From assembly GCA_025200525.1 (NCBI GenBank), contig CM045758.1, forward strand, positions 4,270,706-4,334,705: a DNA stretch of 64,000 bases. The letters run 5' to 3'. Below the pieces are notes generated by a model, which made no database searches, was not told the DNA's origin, and worked only from the letters and a program-made list of their open reading frames with translations. This document shows, piece by piece, positions 1 through 11,581 of this stretch (position 1 is the first letter of the stretch; each line of letters starts with the position of its first letter). Origin of the DNA: Camellia lanceoleosa (lineage: Eukaryota > Streptophyta > Magnoliopsida > Ericales > Theaceae). The position numbers and the translations under genes are program-made.

Positions 1-67
1 TACGTATTCCAAATTACTACCCGTTTAGTTTTTAGAAACTTTATTTTTATAGGAGTAATCACGCTAT

Positions 68-475
68 TTGGATTTTATTTTCAAAATTTACTTTTTAAAA
101 ATTTTTTTATTTTTATTTTTATTGATTTTTTTAAAAAAATTTTAAGTAATTTTTAAAATTTTTAAACACACCTAATATAAATACACTAATTATAATATTT
201 ATGAAAAAAATCTTTAAAAAATTCACTAAATACCAAAAATAATAAAATAATAAAAATTCAGTACATTTTCATATTTTTATATATTTATTAATTTTTAAAA
301 TATTTTTTCATAAATATTTTACTATTTAGATATATCTAAGTAAGACACATCTAAAAAACTAAAAAAAATCACTTAAAATTTTAAAAATATTCACTAAAGA
401 TTAAAAATACAAAAAATAAAAAAACTCAATTTCTAAAAAATTGAATTTAGAAAATTAAAACTAAACACATTGAAT
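68..475. repeat. AT-rich foldback element (MITE-like)
   Basis: A roughly 410-bp block of A/T homopolymer stretches whose ends are loosely inverted: an ATTTGGATTTTA-like start and a TAAAACTAAACACAT-like end. The same block is in copy B (about 37,905-38,300), and a related one sits at 21,309-21,737. No target duplication could be fixed. The family is not recognised. Confidence 0.4.
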
Positions 476-691
476 ATTTTTTTTTAATCTAAAACTAAAT
501 TTTGTAGGAGTGTTGTCAATGAAACTTAAAACCTTAAGTTTAAATCTTACTCGTATTTTTGAATTATAATTTTTTTTATTTTAGGCCAGATAAAATTAAC
601 GCGTGACATGACGTGATGACTTGATCACCAAATCTCTTGGATGAAACTTGATTTAATAATAGTATAAATAGACAGGTTAACTTAGAACGTC

Positions 692-981
692 AACCCAAAG
701 GTGGGTGGCATTGTGATTTAAGCTTGGGGTTTAAACCCCAAGGCCACAAGTTCAATTCCCTCTTTCTTAGGCCAATCTCCTGGATGAAACACAGTTGGTT
801 AGGAGATTGGACCCCAAGTTGTCTAATCAGCACTTAGTGTGGGTTCAATGCTCTCCCGCTGTGCGAGTCCTGACTTAAGCGGAGCGCTAACAAGACACCC
901 TGGTGATCTCTATAAAGGGCGCTGCCTTAGACCTGGGGGAGGGTAGGGAGGATTTTTCTGTAACCAAAAAAAAAAAAAAAA
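692..981 (+). mobile_element. tRNA-derived SINE with 13-bp target duplication
   Basis: The head is tRNA-like: a GGTGGGTGGCATTGTG stretch at the A-box position and AGTTCAATTCC at 749-759 as a pol III B-box. It ends in a poly-A tail of about 20 bases. A perfect 13-bp duplication, AACTTAGAACGTC, flanks it at 679-691 and 982-994. The copy-B equivalent is at 38,505-38,753. These are the hallmarks of LINE-mobilised plant SINEs. The subfamily is not identified. Confidence 0.85.
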
Positions 982-994
982 AACTTAGAACGTC

Positions 995-2312
995 TCTAAC
1001 AATCTTTCTTAAATTTTCTTCATATTTTAGTTAAAAAATATTTTTCTCATTTTAAGCAATCACGTTTTCTATTATTATCTCTAACAATACTCCATATATT
1101 TTTGTTTATATGTTTTAAATATTTTAAAAATATTTATTTTTTATTAATTTTTATTAAAAATATTTTTCAAATTTTATTCACTCTTCCACCGTTTGAGAAA
1201 AAGACGAGAGATGAGAGAGGAGGAATAATTTTTTAATTATAGAGAGTGATTGAAGCCTCCCTAAATGTAGAGAACCAAAATTTTATTCTCTTAAATAAAG
1301 AACGTAATGAGCTTATTGGAGTGACTTATTTTGTATTTGATTCATCAAGGCCATTTTTGAAAAGTGAAAAAAAAAAAAAAAAACAACAACAATGACTGAG
1401 ACCATTATTTTGGAGATCTCCACAACTGCTTTTGGATCTCAATTATTGACCTATGTGTGAGATCTATGGTTGAGATCCAAAGAGAGTTGTGGGAATCTCC
1501 AAAAAAAGGGGTGCCAAACATTTTGGAAAAAAAAAAACTAACCTATTGGCTTATTTAGACCTCGTTCGGAAACTAAGTATTTTTGTTAAAAAGTCAAAAA
1601 GTCATTATAAGTTGTCATATCTCTCTCTACTTTTTTACACATTTTTTTTTATAAAAAGTCAAAAAATTACTAAAATAGTATGGTCTATCATATCACCTCT
1701 CTAATTATTATTATTATTTTTTTTTGGGTACATTTTTTTTTTTTTGTAATAAGCCAATAAGCCAAAAAAAAAAAAATTCCACTTCCCAAAAAGCCAAGGT
1801 AGGGAAAAAGTAGAAATAGGAAAATTATTGGGATGCTCTTACTTCTATTACATTATCTTTCTACCTTTTATAAATTTTTTCATAATAAATAAAAAAAGTC
1901 AAAAAAATTGTCATACACAAAACAACCATTAAAATTTTTAATTCGAGACATACCCATAAATTCAAACCTAGTGTGTAATACATCACACTTAAAATGAATT
2001 CAGTTAACACATTTTAAAATTTTGGATTTTTTTGTTTTAAATACGTAGCTCTTGGCCATGTATCCTCCCCAAATAAAAGAAAAAAGAATACATGCATTTG
2101 GTTGATTTTCAAAACCTTTTTTTTTTTTTATTTCTTTAATTAGAACTAATTTGTCAAAAATAAATTTCAAAAAAAAATATTTTATAATTTTTATAAATTA
2201 CTTTCAACTCAAAAAATATAAAATCATATTGAAATAATTCTTGTTTTTCATTTTTTTTCAAGCAATTATATTTTATTTTTATTATTTTTCTTCAACAAGT
2301 AGGTTTTAAAAA
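995..2312. other. AT-rich intergenic stretch
   Basis: No gene was seen. It holds poly-A/T runs and remnants of a MITE family with GTCAAAAAGTCA motifs (about 1,555-1,690), plus the hairpin listed separately. It matches 38,767-40,095 in copy B. Confidence 0.6.
1412..1500. repeat. Short foldback (hairpin) sequence
   Basis: Left arm GGAGATCTCCACAACT followed by CTTTTGGATCTCAA; the right arm is its reverse complement (TTGAGATCCAAAG, then AGTTGTGGGAATCTCC). The loop is about 28 bases. It is also present in copy B (about 39,197-39,285). Open frames over it are by-products of the fold. Confidence 0.6.
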
Positions 2313-4298
2313 GGGAAAATTATCAGAAAGTCCTATGTGTCAAACTGTTACTCTTTAAAGTCCCAAATTTAATCTTTTGATTTGAAAAGTCCTATTTTAC
2401 ATGTTTGGTGGATAATAAAGTCCTATTTTCAAATTTAATGTGGCATGGGAGACTGATTTGCCCTTTTTCTGTTAAGGAATGCACGTGGATTATGGGATTG
2501 ACTCAGTTTTCTGTGGGAACGTTACTATGTCACGGTGGAAAGTGGGATCAAATGTTTTTGGGTTTGTGGTTTTTTCGTGGGTCGGGCTGAAGGGTTTTTT
2601 TTGAATTATTAGAGTAGGGTTTCATTGTCTTCTTGCTGCTGTGGGGAGAGCTGCTGCAGTCGGTAATATTTGATTATCATCGCAGGTACATATTCAGTTC
2701 ATATCTATTCCGTAGTTAACATTACACTGCCCTGCAGATTATGTTTATGAGGGTCCACAACTGTTCTAATAGTGTTTTATGTCTGACGCATTTGCATTTG
2801 AGTTTCTTTATCCCCACATTCTATCGGGGTACAGATTCAATTGCTCGCTTGAACAAAATCCGCCTCGCTTACGTACCCTCGCTCATTACCCAATGCCTTC
2901 CTAGATGCATCTTGACGCTTACGCCACATGAACGCAGCCCAAGGATCGTTAGTCCTCCTACCACCGCAACGTGAACACCAAATCATTTACCCGTTCCACC
3001 ATCAGATCTTTCAAACAAAAAAAAAAAAAAAAAACCAAACAAAGTCACACATTTATAATACGAGACACCACACACACATGCTTCAAAACAACAAAAATGT
3101 TCAGAGCAGCAGGTACTTTTTTCATTAAAAACAATCAAATCAACCCATCCAACCAATGACAACAACAACATTTACGATTTCTTGACATAACATTTTTCGT
3201 ATCAATTTTTTAAAAAATGATGTACAGAAATAACATTATCACACAGTAACATATTAATCGCCGTGCCAGCGCGCACCTAACGTAACACAACACAACTTCT
3301 ACAATTCAAAAATTCACAAAACGATGTAACCCCACAACATATCCCCCGTCAACATCACAGCAAATTAAACGTGGTATGACAAACCCTATCCATACCAAAC
3401 TGTAACACATTCACATCCACACACTCACATAAAAATCTGCCCCACACACAATCCAAAACCAATAAACTATTTCCACACAACTACGTCAACAAGAACTGAA
3501 GGCCCACATACACACACTGCATTATTAACAAACCCAACCACTCTCAGCTTTAAACTAGGCAACTCAGTTGTTCTTCATGATAGCGACACCACCCACACTC
3601 CCACGTAAACAACTACACACTACAACATTCCGACTTTCCCAAACATAATAAACACTTACAAAACGTCATACGTCACATAAATCAACAACCACAACTGTAG
3701 AACCCATTCATCGTTGATGATATTTAAAAAAAATTAATAAACATGAATCTAACATAAATTCCGTAAACAAAATCATTTAATCAAGCTTACCACCATCGCT
3801 TGACGCGTCGAGTAAGAAATTCGCCGTCGTAATATTCCGTAGTCGTCGCACGATCGTCACGTCACACCACTTGTTAGGGTTTACCAAACAACAAATCTTC
3901 CAGCCACAACGATTTGAATCTGCAATTCGGCGTAAATCCACACCAAATCTTCAACGTGGGTAAGTATTTCACCCAATTTGAAATTTGAACCACCGTTTCT
4001 CAACCCTCAAATTTAGGGCAATATTAATTCACATACCTAATTCACCGTTGTTTCCAAATTTGGGGGAGTTGAAAAGTTACCGGGTCGGGCCAACGTTGGG
4101 TGCCTTACATATATCACAGTCATACAAACTCAAACACCACACCACATCCACCTGTCACGTTATAAAAACCCACTCACTAATAACAACTTAATGGCATTAT
4201 AGTCTTTAAACGTACATTAGGATCAAATAGTGCATAAGAAAACATTTGGGACTACCCACACCATAAGTTCAAAAAAGGGGATTTATCAGTCAATGCCC
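2313..4298. mobile_element. Mutator-like non-autonomous element candidate, only in copy A
   Basis: Copy B reads straight through this site (around 40,095), so this 1,986-bp block is an insertion in A or a precise loss from B. It starts GGGAAAATTATCAG and ends with the inverse of GGGCATTGACTGAT. Both ends carry AGTCCCAAAT at 46-47 bases from the terminus, which suggests degenerate long terminal inverted repeats. Its interior is less AT-rich than the flanks and has no long coding frame. No 9-bp target duplication was found, so the Mutator assignment is tentative. Confidence 0.5.
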
Positions 4299-4441
4299 AC
4301 TCAACCTATTTAAGCGGGTGTTTGGGGTCTTGTTAACATATATCATATGGGCACCAAAAAATAAAAGACAAAATAAATGTAGAATTTAATATATTTTTCA
4401 TTAGTTTTATAATACTTTTCACTCGTTTTAGAACATTTTTT

Positions 4442-5058
4442 GAGGGTTGTACAAGGAATTCATAAAATTTGTAATTTGATCTGGTCCAGTCTAGTTCAAT
4501 CCGGTAGGTTTGGATTGTTTTTTGAATTTGTGGTTCGGTTCCGGATTGAAAAATTAAAAAACTGTAGTCCACGGATTGATTCTGAATTGAACCCCACGGT
4601 TTTGAATTGGAACCGATTTGGATTGTATACAAATAGCCTATATTTATATTATACACCCTCACGGCATAGTATCTTCTCTTATTCGATATAAAACTGAAAC
4701 CAAACCTAAACCCATATAATTTATTCTTTTTATTGATTTTATTTGTTAGTTTTTAGTTTTAATTTGTAATGGTCTAAATATTTAGAACAGCATGTCACTA
4801 TTATGGAAAGACATGTTGCTATTGTGGAACAAATATGGTGTTATGTTTATATTTTTATGAAATTAGAATGTTCTATATTTATTTTTTGTTATTTAATTAT
4901 GTGAATTCTTGGACCTAAACTGATCTAATCCGTATTTAAATGGATTGGTTCCACAATTTAAACGAATTGGATTGGTTCCAATTTTTCAGGAACTGTAGAT
5001 AACAGATTGGTTTTGGTTTTAATCCAATTCGGGCCAATCCGGACCATACTCACCCCTA
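4442..5058. mobile_element. hAT-type MITE
   Basis: The left end is GAGGGTTGTACAAGG and the right end is CACCCCTA, the usual inverted TAGGGGTG-type hAT terminus. The 8-bp flanks are CATTTTTT and CACTTTTT (7 of 8 match). The interior is rich in GGTTCGG/CCGGATTGG motifs seen in many plant hAT derivatives. The copy-B equivalent is at 40,244-40,888. Confidence 0.65.
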
Positions 5059-5681
5059 CACTTTTTCATTATTTTCAAAATACTTTCTACATTAATCCCA
5101 ACATTAAACGATCCATATGAGTACTTGTTAGTATTTGTCTTCCTTTTTTAATAGCTTTTTTGTTGGCTAATTTTCTTGTGTAAAAGATTTGGGATTTTAG
5201 TAATGAAATGAACAGAAAATTTTAAAAAATCTAAAAAAGATTCAAAAAAAAAAAAAAAAGTCTAAAAAAAATAATCGAAATATAATGAATTTTTTGGGCT
5301 TATTTTTGCTTTTTAATTTTTTTTAACAAAATTACTTTTTTAGATTCTGATTTACACAAGATAGATCGAAAATGTAATTTTTTTTTACAAAATTAATTTT
5401 TTTTTTTAAATGTGACTGTTTTTAGGGAGTGTTTGAAAATGAGTTTTCAACTTTTATAAAGAATGTAAAAAAATAAATAATTAAAAAACAAGAATAATCT
5501 CATAATTTAAATAATTTTTTAATTAGAAATTCACCATCCCAAACTAGGACTGGATGTATTTCGCAAAGGAAAAAGCAAACACCTTTGATTTCGACAGTTG
5601 ACCTTGTTTGTTATAACCTAAAAAAATCAAGAAGTTAAAAAGTCATTATTTTATTTAAGTCACATCATCTTATTTAAGTCA

Positions 5682-5957
5682 TATCATCTCTTTATAACAT
5701 CACTTCAAATCCAATCCATACTCAACCCATATTTTATAAAAAGTCAAAAATACACTTATTTAGATCATTCCAAACAACCAGTCAGTTACGTTATTGTGGG
5801 CCCACACACTTTTGCCTAATATCATCTCTTTACAACATCACTTCAAATCCAATCCATACTCAACTCATATTTCATAAAAAGTCAAAAAGTACACTTATTT
5901 AGATCATTCCAAACAACCAATCAGTTACGTTATTGTGGGCCCACACACTTTTGCCTA
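5682..5957. repeat. 138-bp tandem duplication, single in copy B
   Basis: Two adjacent near-identical units (5,682-5,819 and 5,820-5,957), each ending in TGTGGGCCCACACACTTTTG. Copy B has one unit (about 41,500-41,640), so the tandem copy arose in A or was lost from B. Confidence 0.85.
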
Positions 5958-6297
5958 CTCTCTTCACTTTCAACTTTCAAAAGAATATGAAATGATAAAA
6001 AGACAGTGTTAAAATTACATATATTTCTAAACTTTGGTTTTGCGAAAATAAATTTTTTTAGCTTGATTTTTTAGTATTTTAGTTATTTTTGACTGGATAA
6101 ATATTTTTTATTTTTATTATTAATTTGATAATTGTGAAAAAATATAAAATAATTATGATTTAAATGTAACATTTTTTTTCTTATTATGATGTTTTAATCT
6201 ATGTCATCTTTATTGACTAAATTAGTCCACCTCATTTGCCAAACAAACCTTAAAATACAATAATTAGATTGACTTTGTTTATAAAAAAAATTTATCG

Positions 6298-6410
6298 ACA
6301 ATTGACAGTGTAAATTACTACCTTTACTATCAAATGCCATAGTAAATTGGCTTATCCACAATTGACATAGTAAATTACCACCTTTACTATCAAATACCAT
6401 AGTAAAGTTT
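6298..6410. repeat. 60-bp tandem repeat, two units
   Basis: ACAATTGACA...TAAATTACYACC recurs at 6,298 and 6,358. It is shared with copy B (about 41,970-42,090). Confidence 0.7.
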
Positions 6411-8402
6411 CGTTTAGCACTGGTTACAGTAGTTAATTTTTTTATATTGAGACTTTTTTAACTTTATTTGATTTTTATTTTCAAGTTTTTTTTATTTTTA
6501 TAAGAGAAAAAAATGTAATAATTACGGTTTAGATGTAACATTTTATCTTATTAACTCATATAATTTATTTTGTTTTTTTATGCCTTTTTAGCCCCAAAAT
6601 ATTTACCAAACGAATTGCCTTTTCCACCATTGAAATAGCAAATTGTTGGGCCTAACTTCTCTCTATTCCTTAATTGGCTTAGAGAGGTACCGTTGGGCAT
6701 ATTGGATCGATTTTCAGACTTAGTTTTGATAATTTAAACTGTTCATATTTTAGAATTCGTCAAGTATATTATTCATGTAAAAATTGAAGTTGATTAGATA
6801 ACAACAACCATATGTTTGGATCAATTTAATATAAAAAAATAAATGGTGAGAAAATAAATATTGATACAAAATTGATCCGAACACATAATTTTTGTTATCC
6901 TATCGTATTATTTTTTGCTAGAATAATGTGTTCGATGAACTTCAAAGTGTAAATAATTCAGATCATCAAATAAAGACTTAAAAATAGACCCATTGAACCG
7001 AACTGAATTGTTAGTAAGGTTTGGGACTGAAAACAGTCCAAGTCCTAAATTACTTGATACCTAGCACTCTCCCGTCACATTTGTTGTCTATTTTTATTTA
7101 TTTTTTCCTTCATCAGTTTTCTTTTTCTGGGCCAAATATGGAAATTCCATTAGAAGCATTATCCTATCCACATAAACCACTACCACAATTCCATTCTCTA
7201 CAGTCTCATCCACTATTCCCACTGGTCTTTTTTTGTCTCATCCATTCTATCCCTTAGATAAATTTAACACATGAAAAAATATTCCAAATTATATGTCTAT
7301 GATAAGATCAAATTAACACATAAAATGTGTTATTATTTAATGTGTCATTCATGAATTAGTTTGATGGAATCTACTTTTTAAATTTTATATTAATGCATTG
7401 ACAACACATTAAATGGTATTAAAAATTAATACTTAATTTTCGTCACTCTAACATTTTTTTTTTTGGGGGGTATTAGAGGGGACGAATCTGGAATACATAG
7501 ATTTAAAATTTTAATTAAGAATCTTAACTTGCATCACAATATATATATATTGTTTTTATTTTTTGTTTTCTTATACTGAAAACAAATCAAATAGAAACTT
7601 ATATGAAAATTTTATTTGACAAGTTGTTTTTCTGAAAATTACTTTTGAGAAAGTTTTATGGAAAGCACCATTTTCTAAAGAAACACTTTAAACTGTCGTT
7701 TGAATTTTCGAAAAAAAAATGAGAACCATGGATGCTAACAAAAAAACAAAAGTGAATTTTTTTTTTTAAATTTTTTTTTTAATGAAATTAACTCTCAATA
7801 CCTTAATGATAGTAGCTTAACAAGAAAAATAAAAGAAGGGGAAATTTCAATTCAGTGTAAATGTTTAAAAAAATTATAAATAATTGATAAACTTTATACA
7901 CATTAACAATTATAATTATAATTTTTTTTTTTTATAATTTTTTGGTACTCACACCAACAAGTAATATCCCCAATAAAAAATAAAAAATAAATTGATAGTA
8001 GCATGGAAATCTTATTATTGACAATTGGATTCCTCACGATAGAATCGGTTTTTTTTTTTTTTTTTGAGTAATTAATACTTTAATCCAAACACGTGAGTAT
8101 GTGATCTATAAGATTGTGATTGTGTTTAATTTATGAATTTAAAGAGTGATTTAAAAAGTGAGAGAAAAAAAAAATGTATATATTTCATTTTTTTTAAAAA
8201 ATTTATGAATCAAATATAATTTTAAAGTAATTCTAAAACCTAAACTCTAAACCAAACACAAACCAAAGAAGATTATAAACCTAACCGCATAGGATAACAA
8301 CTCACGTACAATACCATGATCCTTCTCCGCCTACGTTTCTCCCTATATCGCTTTCTCTCTCCCAACTGTGAACTTCCCCTGTGCTGTCAAATACCACCTT
8401 TA

Positions 8403-8736
8403 GGCCTGTTTGTTTTCAGAGATAAAATAAAGAGATTGATAGTGAGTAATTGTTAAATTATTTTTATATAAAATAATAAAATATAAAAATTAAACATTAA
8501 TATTTTTAAAAAAATTCCTAATATATAAAAAATAGAAAAAATAAAAAAATTTCTAATCTCCTCACTATTTTTCTAATACCATCTCTACCTCATCACTATG
8601 AATTCCCTCCCCAAAGGTATTAGTAATACCAAAGTATTAGTAGTACCCTCTCCATCTCTCAAAACAAACAAAGTATTAGTAATTCTAAAATATTACTAGT
8701 CCCAATACCCTTCCTATAATCCCAAACAAACGGGCC
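8403..8736. mobile_element. PIF/Harbinger (Tourist-like) MITE with TTA duplication
   Basis: It starts GGCCTGTTTGTTTTC and ends AACAAACGGGCC. TTA flanks it on both sides (8,400-8,402 and 8,737-8,739). It is 334 bp without coding potential. The copy-B equivalent is at 44,188-44,533, also with TTA flanks. Confidence 0.8.
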
Positions 8737-9168
8737 TTAATGACATATACCACCTTTATTGGGCCTAGCTTCTCTCTGATTCGTAATTGGCTTAGAAAGG
8801 TACTGTTGTTGGGTATATTGGATCAATTTTTGGACTCTGTTTGATAATTTGTATTGTTTTTATTTTAAAATTTATTGAGTATGCCATTTAATTTAAAAAT
8901 TCAAGTTTTTCAGATAACAGCAACCATGTGTTCAGATCAATTTTATATAAAAAAAATAAACGATAAGAAAATAAATATTCATACAAAATTGATCGTAATT
9001 TTCATTATTCAATCGACTTTTTTTTGTGAGAATAATATATTTAATGAATCCTAAAATATAAATAATTCAGATTATCAAAATAGAACTTAGAAATCGACAC
9101 ATTGAACCGAACTGAATTATCTAGTAAGGTTTGAGACTGAAGACAGTCCAAGTCCTAAATTACTTATA

Positions 9169-9324
9169 GGGCTTTGATAGAGACCCCTCCAACACCACTC
9201 CCACCACCCCCCTCCCCACAAACACGTGGCGGGTGGTGATTGGAGGAGAAAGGGAAAAAAAAATTAATCAATCAGAGAGAGAGAGCCAAGGGGATGGGAG
9301 GAAAAGGGGTTCGGATCTTTTTCC
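9169..9324. mobile_element. Small insertion with 9-bp target duplication (Mutator-type MITE)
   Basis: A perfect 9-bp TTACTTATA flanks it (9,160-9,168 and 9,325-9,333). Termini are GGGCTTTGATAGAGACCCC and, inverted, GGAAAAAGATCCGAACCCC. The sister unit near 7,060 lacks it. The copy-B equivalent is at 44,967-45,124. Confidence 0.7.
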
Positions 9325-9532
9325 TTACTTATAACTATCACTCTGCCAGTCACATTTGTTGTCTATTTTTTTATCTTTTATTTTTCCTTTATCAGTTTTC
9401 TTTTTCTTGCTCAAATATGGGAATTCCATTAGAAGCATTACCCTATCTACAGGATTGGGGATGCTGCTGTGCTTAACGCACAGCAGCTACTGCATAATAT
9501 AGCTGTGTTTGATAAACAATTTTATTGGCTAA

Positions 9533-10071
9533 GAGCATCTCCAACGGTGACTCAGATTTTTCACCAAATCTGAGCCAAAAAAGACCCATTTCACCAAATT
9601 TGATACTACTCACTCCAACGGTGCACCAAATTCAGTATTTGTGCTTCGGGACAACCGGGTGGTCGACCGGCCGGTCGACCGATTAGGAGGAATTTTTTTT
9701 TTTTTTTTTTTCCCAAATTGTTTGCACCTTTTGTTGAACTGTCTGAACCTTTGCCGGGACAACCGGTTGGTCAACTGGCCGGTCGACCGGTTAGGAGGAT
9801 TTTTTTTTTTTTTTTTTTTTTAAAAATTGTTTGAACTTTTTTCTGAACTGTCTGAACCTTTTTCGGGACAACCGGTTGGTCGACCGGGTACTCCCTCCAA
9901 CGGTCCGTAACAGTGTTTTGATGAATTCAGTATTTCACCCTCAATCTGATGAAGCATTTGATGAAATCTCAATCTGATATCACTTTTGGTGAACCGTTGG
10001 AGCTGTGAACAGTACATTTTTCATCAGAATTTAAATTTGATATCTGTTTTGGTGAACCATTGGAGATGGTC
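9533..10071. mobile_element. PIF/Harbinger-type MITE containing a GGTCGACCGG minisatellite
   Basis: Termini are GAGCATCTCCAACGGT and, inverted, GACCATCTCCAATGGT, with TAA on both sides (9,530-9,532 and 10,072-10,074). The centre (9,645-9,900) has about 2.5 copies of a ~95-bp unit: CGGGACAACCGG, palindromic GGTCGACCGG blocks, GGAGGA, a long T run and GAACTGTCTGAACCTTT. Small open frames on both strands here are repeat artefacts. The copy-B equivalent (45,333-45,886) has one more short GGTCG unit. Confidence 0.8.
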
Positions 10072-11200
10072 TAAGGTAAAGAGATGAATGGTGCTTTCTT
10101 ATCTTTTTTTAATTGTCATTTACCTAAGAGGTTTAGGTCTTGTGTAATTTCATCTAGTTAAATAAAAAATTATGATCAATATAATAATATTTTGAAGTAA
10201 TTATAAAAAAATAAAAATAAATTAAGGTTTGATCTTTATAACAAAATATAATTTTTAATTTTTAATTTTATCAATTTAAACACTCATTTTTTGATTTGTT
10301 TTTAATCTAAATTATTTATCTATTTTTGTTAAATAAAACTAATAGAAAAATAATATTTTATTTATTAAACTCAATAAAAAATGTATTTTAGACATTTTAC
10401 GTACATCAAATGGCTAAAATACCTTTTTTTTTTTTTTGTCATCCAATTTAGATTGAAAATAAATCAAAATATTAGAGTTAAAATTGAAAATTTTTAAAAA
10501 TCATGGTTAAGTTTGTTACAAGAGTCAAACTCTATAAATTATTTTTTTTTCTGTGTAATTACCCTTAATATTTTTGCTTCTTATTTCAGATAATCTAATC
10601 TTTTTTTATTTTTTATTTTTTATTTTTGAATCTAGTAATGAAAAAAAAAAAAAAATAAGGTTTAGATTTTTTAATTTATACATGGAATTGAGTTAAAATT
10701 AATAATTTTTATAAATAATTTCATCCATAGTTTCAAAAAAGTAAATGTTAACCACTGCGCAATGAAATCTTGGTATGTATGCAAAATTTTTATTAAAATA
10801 TGTAAAAATATATACAACTATATAAAAGTGAGAATATATGAAATTTGTATTGAAACTGTAACTCTTTTATCATTACGTAATTCTTAATAAACATTTGCAA
10901 AGCCGTCATTGGCACAACCAGTAACAAGTAGTTATCCCAAAAATTAAAATGTATTTAAAAACCTAAAATTCTATTTTACGTACTTTTATATAAAAAATTA
11001 AAATGTTAAATTTATATAACATAAAATATTATATTGATCATAATTTCTTTTTATTTAACTAGATGAAATTGCATATGAAGTATACCTATTAGGGTAAATG
11101 ACAATTAAAAATAAAAAAGGAAGAAGTTTCTTTTAGGCAATGGAATTGTTTATCAAAAAAACCAAAAAATAAGTGTGCAGTAGTAACTGCTTTGCTATCA
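10072..11200. other. Internal part of the MULE-like element, no gene seen
   Basis: AT-rich sequence without a usable frame, part of the interior and inverted arms of 9,452-11,572. Confidence 0.6.
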
Positions 11201-11565
11201 GAGCATCTCCAGCAAGGATAATCAATATAGCTATTCAAAATTTTACTTTATTATTTTAACTAGTTATTTTTTTAATATACACTCCAACAAGGCTATCTAC
11301 TTTAGCTATCTTTTATTAAAATATTCTTATATTTTAGATATTTTCTATTAAAATATTCTTAAAGCCAAAAGTTTGAATTAAAAAAGAATAAAAAAAAATG
11401 AAGAGCTAGTGCACAGACTGCCTCTCCCAAATGAGGTAGTCAGAGCAAAATGTAGAAAAATGTTAGTTTGGCTTTGCAATAGCTAGGCTGCTGGAGAAGA
11501 ATTTATGATTATTGGCTTGCTATTTTAGAATTTTTGGTAAAACGGATAGGCTGCTGGAGATGCTC
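11201..11565. mobile_element. PIF/Harbinger-type MITE, present only in copy A
   Basis: Termini are perfect: GAGCATCTCCAGCA and its complement TGCTGGAGATGCTC. The right flank is TAA (11,566-11,568); the left flank is TCA (11,198-11,200), read as TAA with one change. Copy B has the uninterrupted site GCTATAACCCC at about 46,999-47,009, so the insertion postdates the A/B duplication. Confidence 0.85.
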
Positions 11566-11581
11566 TAACCCCCTATCCACA

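Larger units (their letters stand above)
6643..9440. repeat. Internal direct duplication (6,643-7,160 and 8,758-9,440)
   Basis: Both stretches begin TTGGGCCTARCTTCTCTCT, share CATTGAACCGAACTGAATT and AGTCCAAGTCCTAAATTACTT, and end AATTCCATTAGAAGCATT. Each contains a ~320-bp foldback (about 6,695-7,025 and 8,806-9,120). The second unit carries the extra 9,169-9,324 insertion. Both are present in copy B. The tail of the second unit (CCTATCCACATAAGCC) resumes at 11,573, after the MULE-like element inserted at 9,452. Confidence 0.75.
9452..11572. mobile_element. Mutator-like element with long inverted ends, host for nested MITEs
   Basis: The flanks are CTATCTACA (9,443-9,451) and CTATCCACA (11,573-11,581), a 9-bp duplication with one change. 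The terminal inverted repeats are about 200 bp but interrupted: left GGATTGGGG...TTTGATAAACAATT, then TAATTGTCATTTACC and AATTTCATCTAGTTAAATA near 10,110-10,165; the complements lie near 11,050-11,200. It holds the 539-bp PIF-type MITE, which splits the left arm, and the A-only MITE at 11,201 near the right end. No transposase is visible. In copy B it is 45,252-47,008. Confidence 0.7.

Noticed and set aside
749..759. Possible tRNA gene from B-box-like sequence
   Set aside because: No cloverleaf can be formed around it, and the 13-bp target duplication and poly-A tail show a SINE.
4333..4662. 109-residue minus-strand frame
   Set aside because: Within a hAT MITE, and the frame is not kept in the copy-B equivalent.
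9641..10017. Small frames with RPVDRLGG and poly-Phe
   Set aside because: Translation of the MITE minisatellite and its T runs; the copy-B frames differ in length with unit number.
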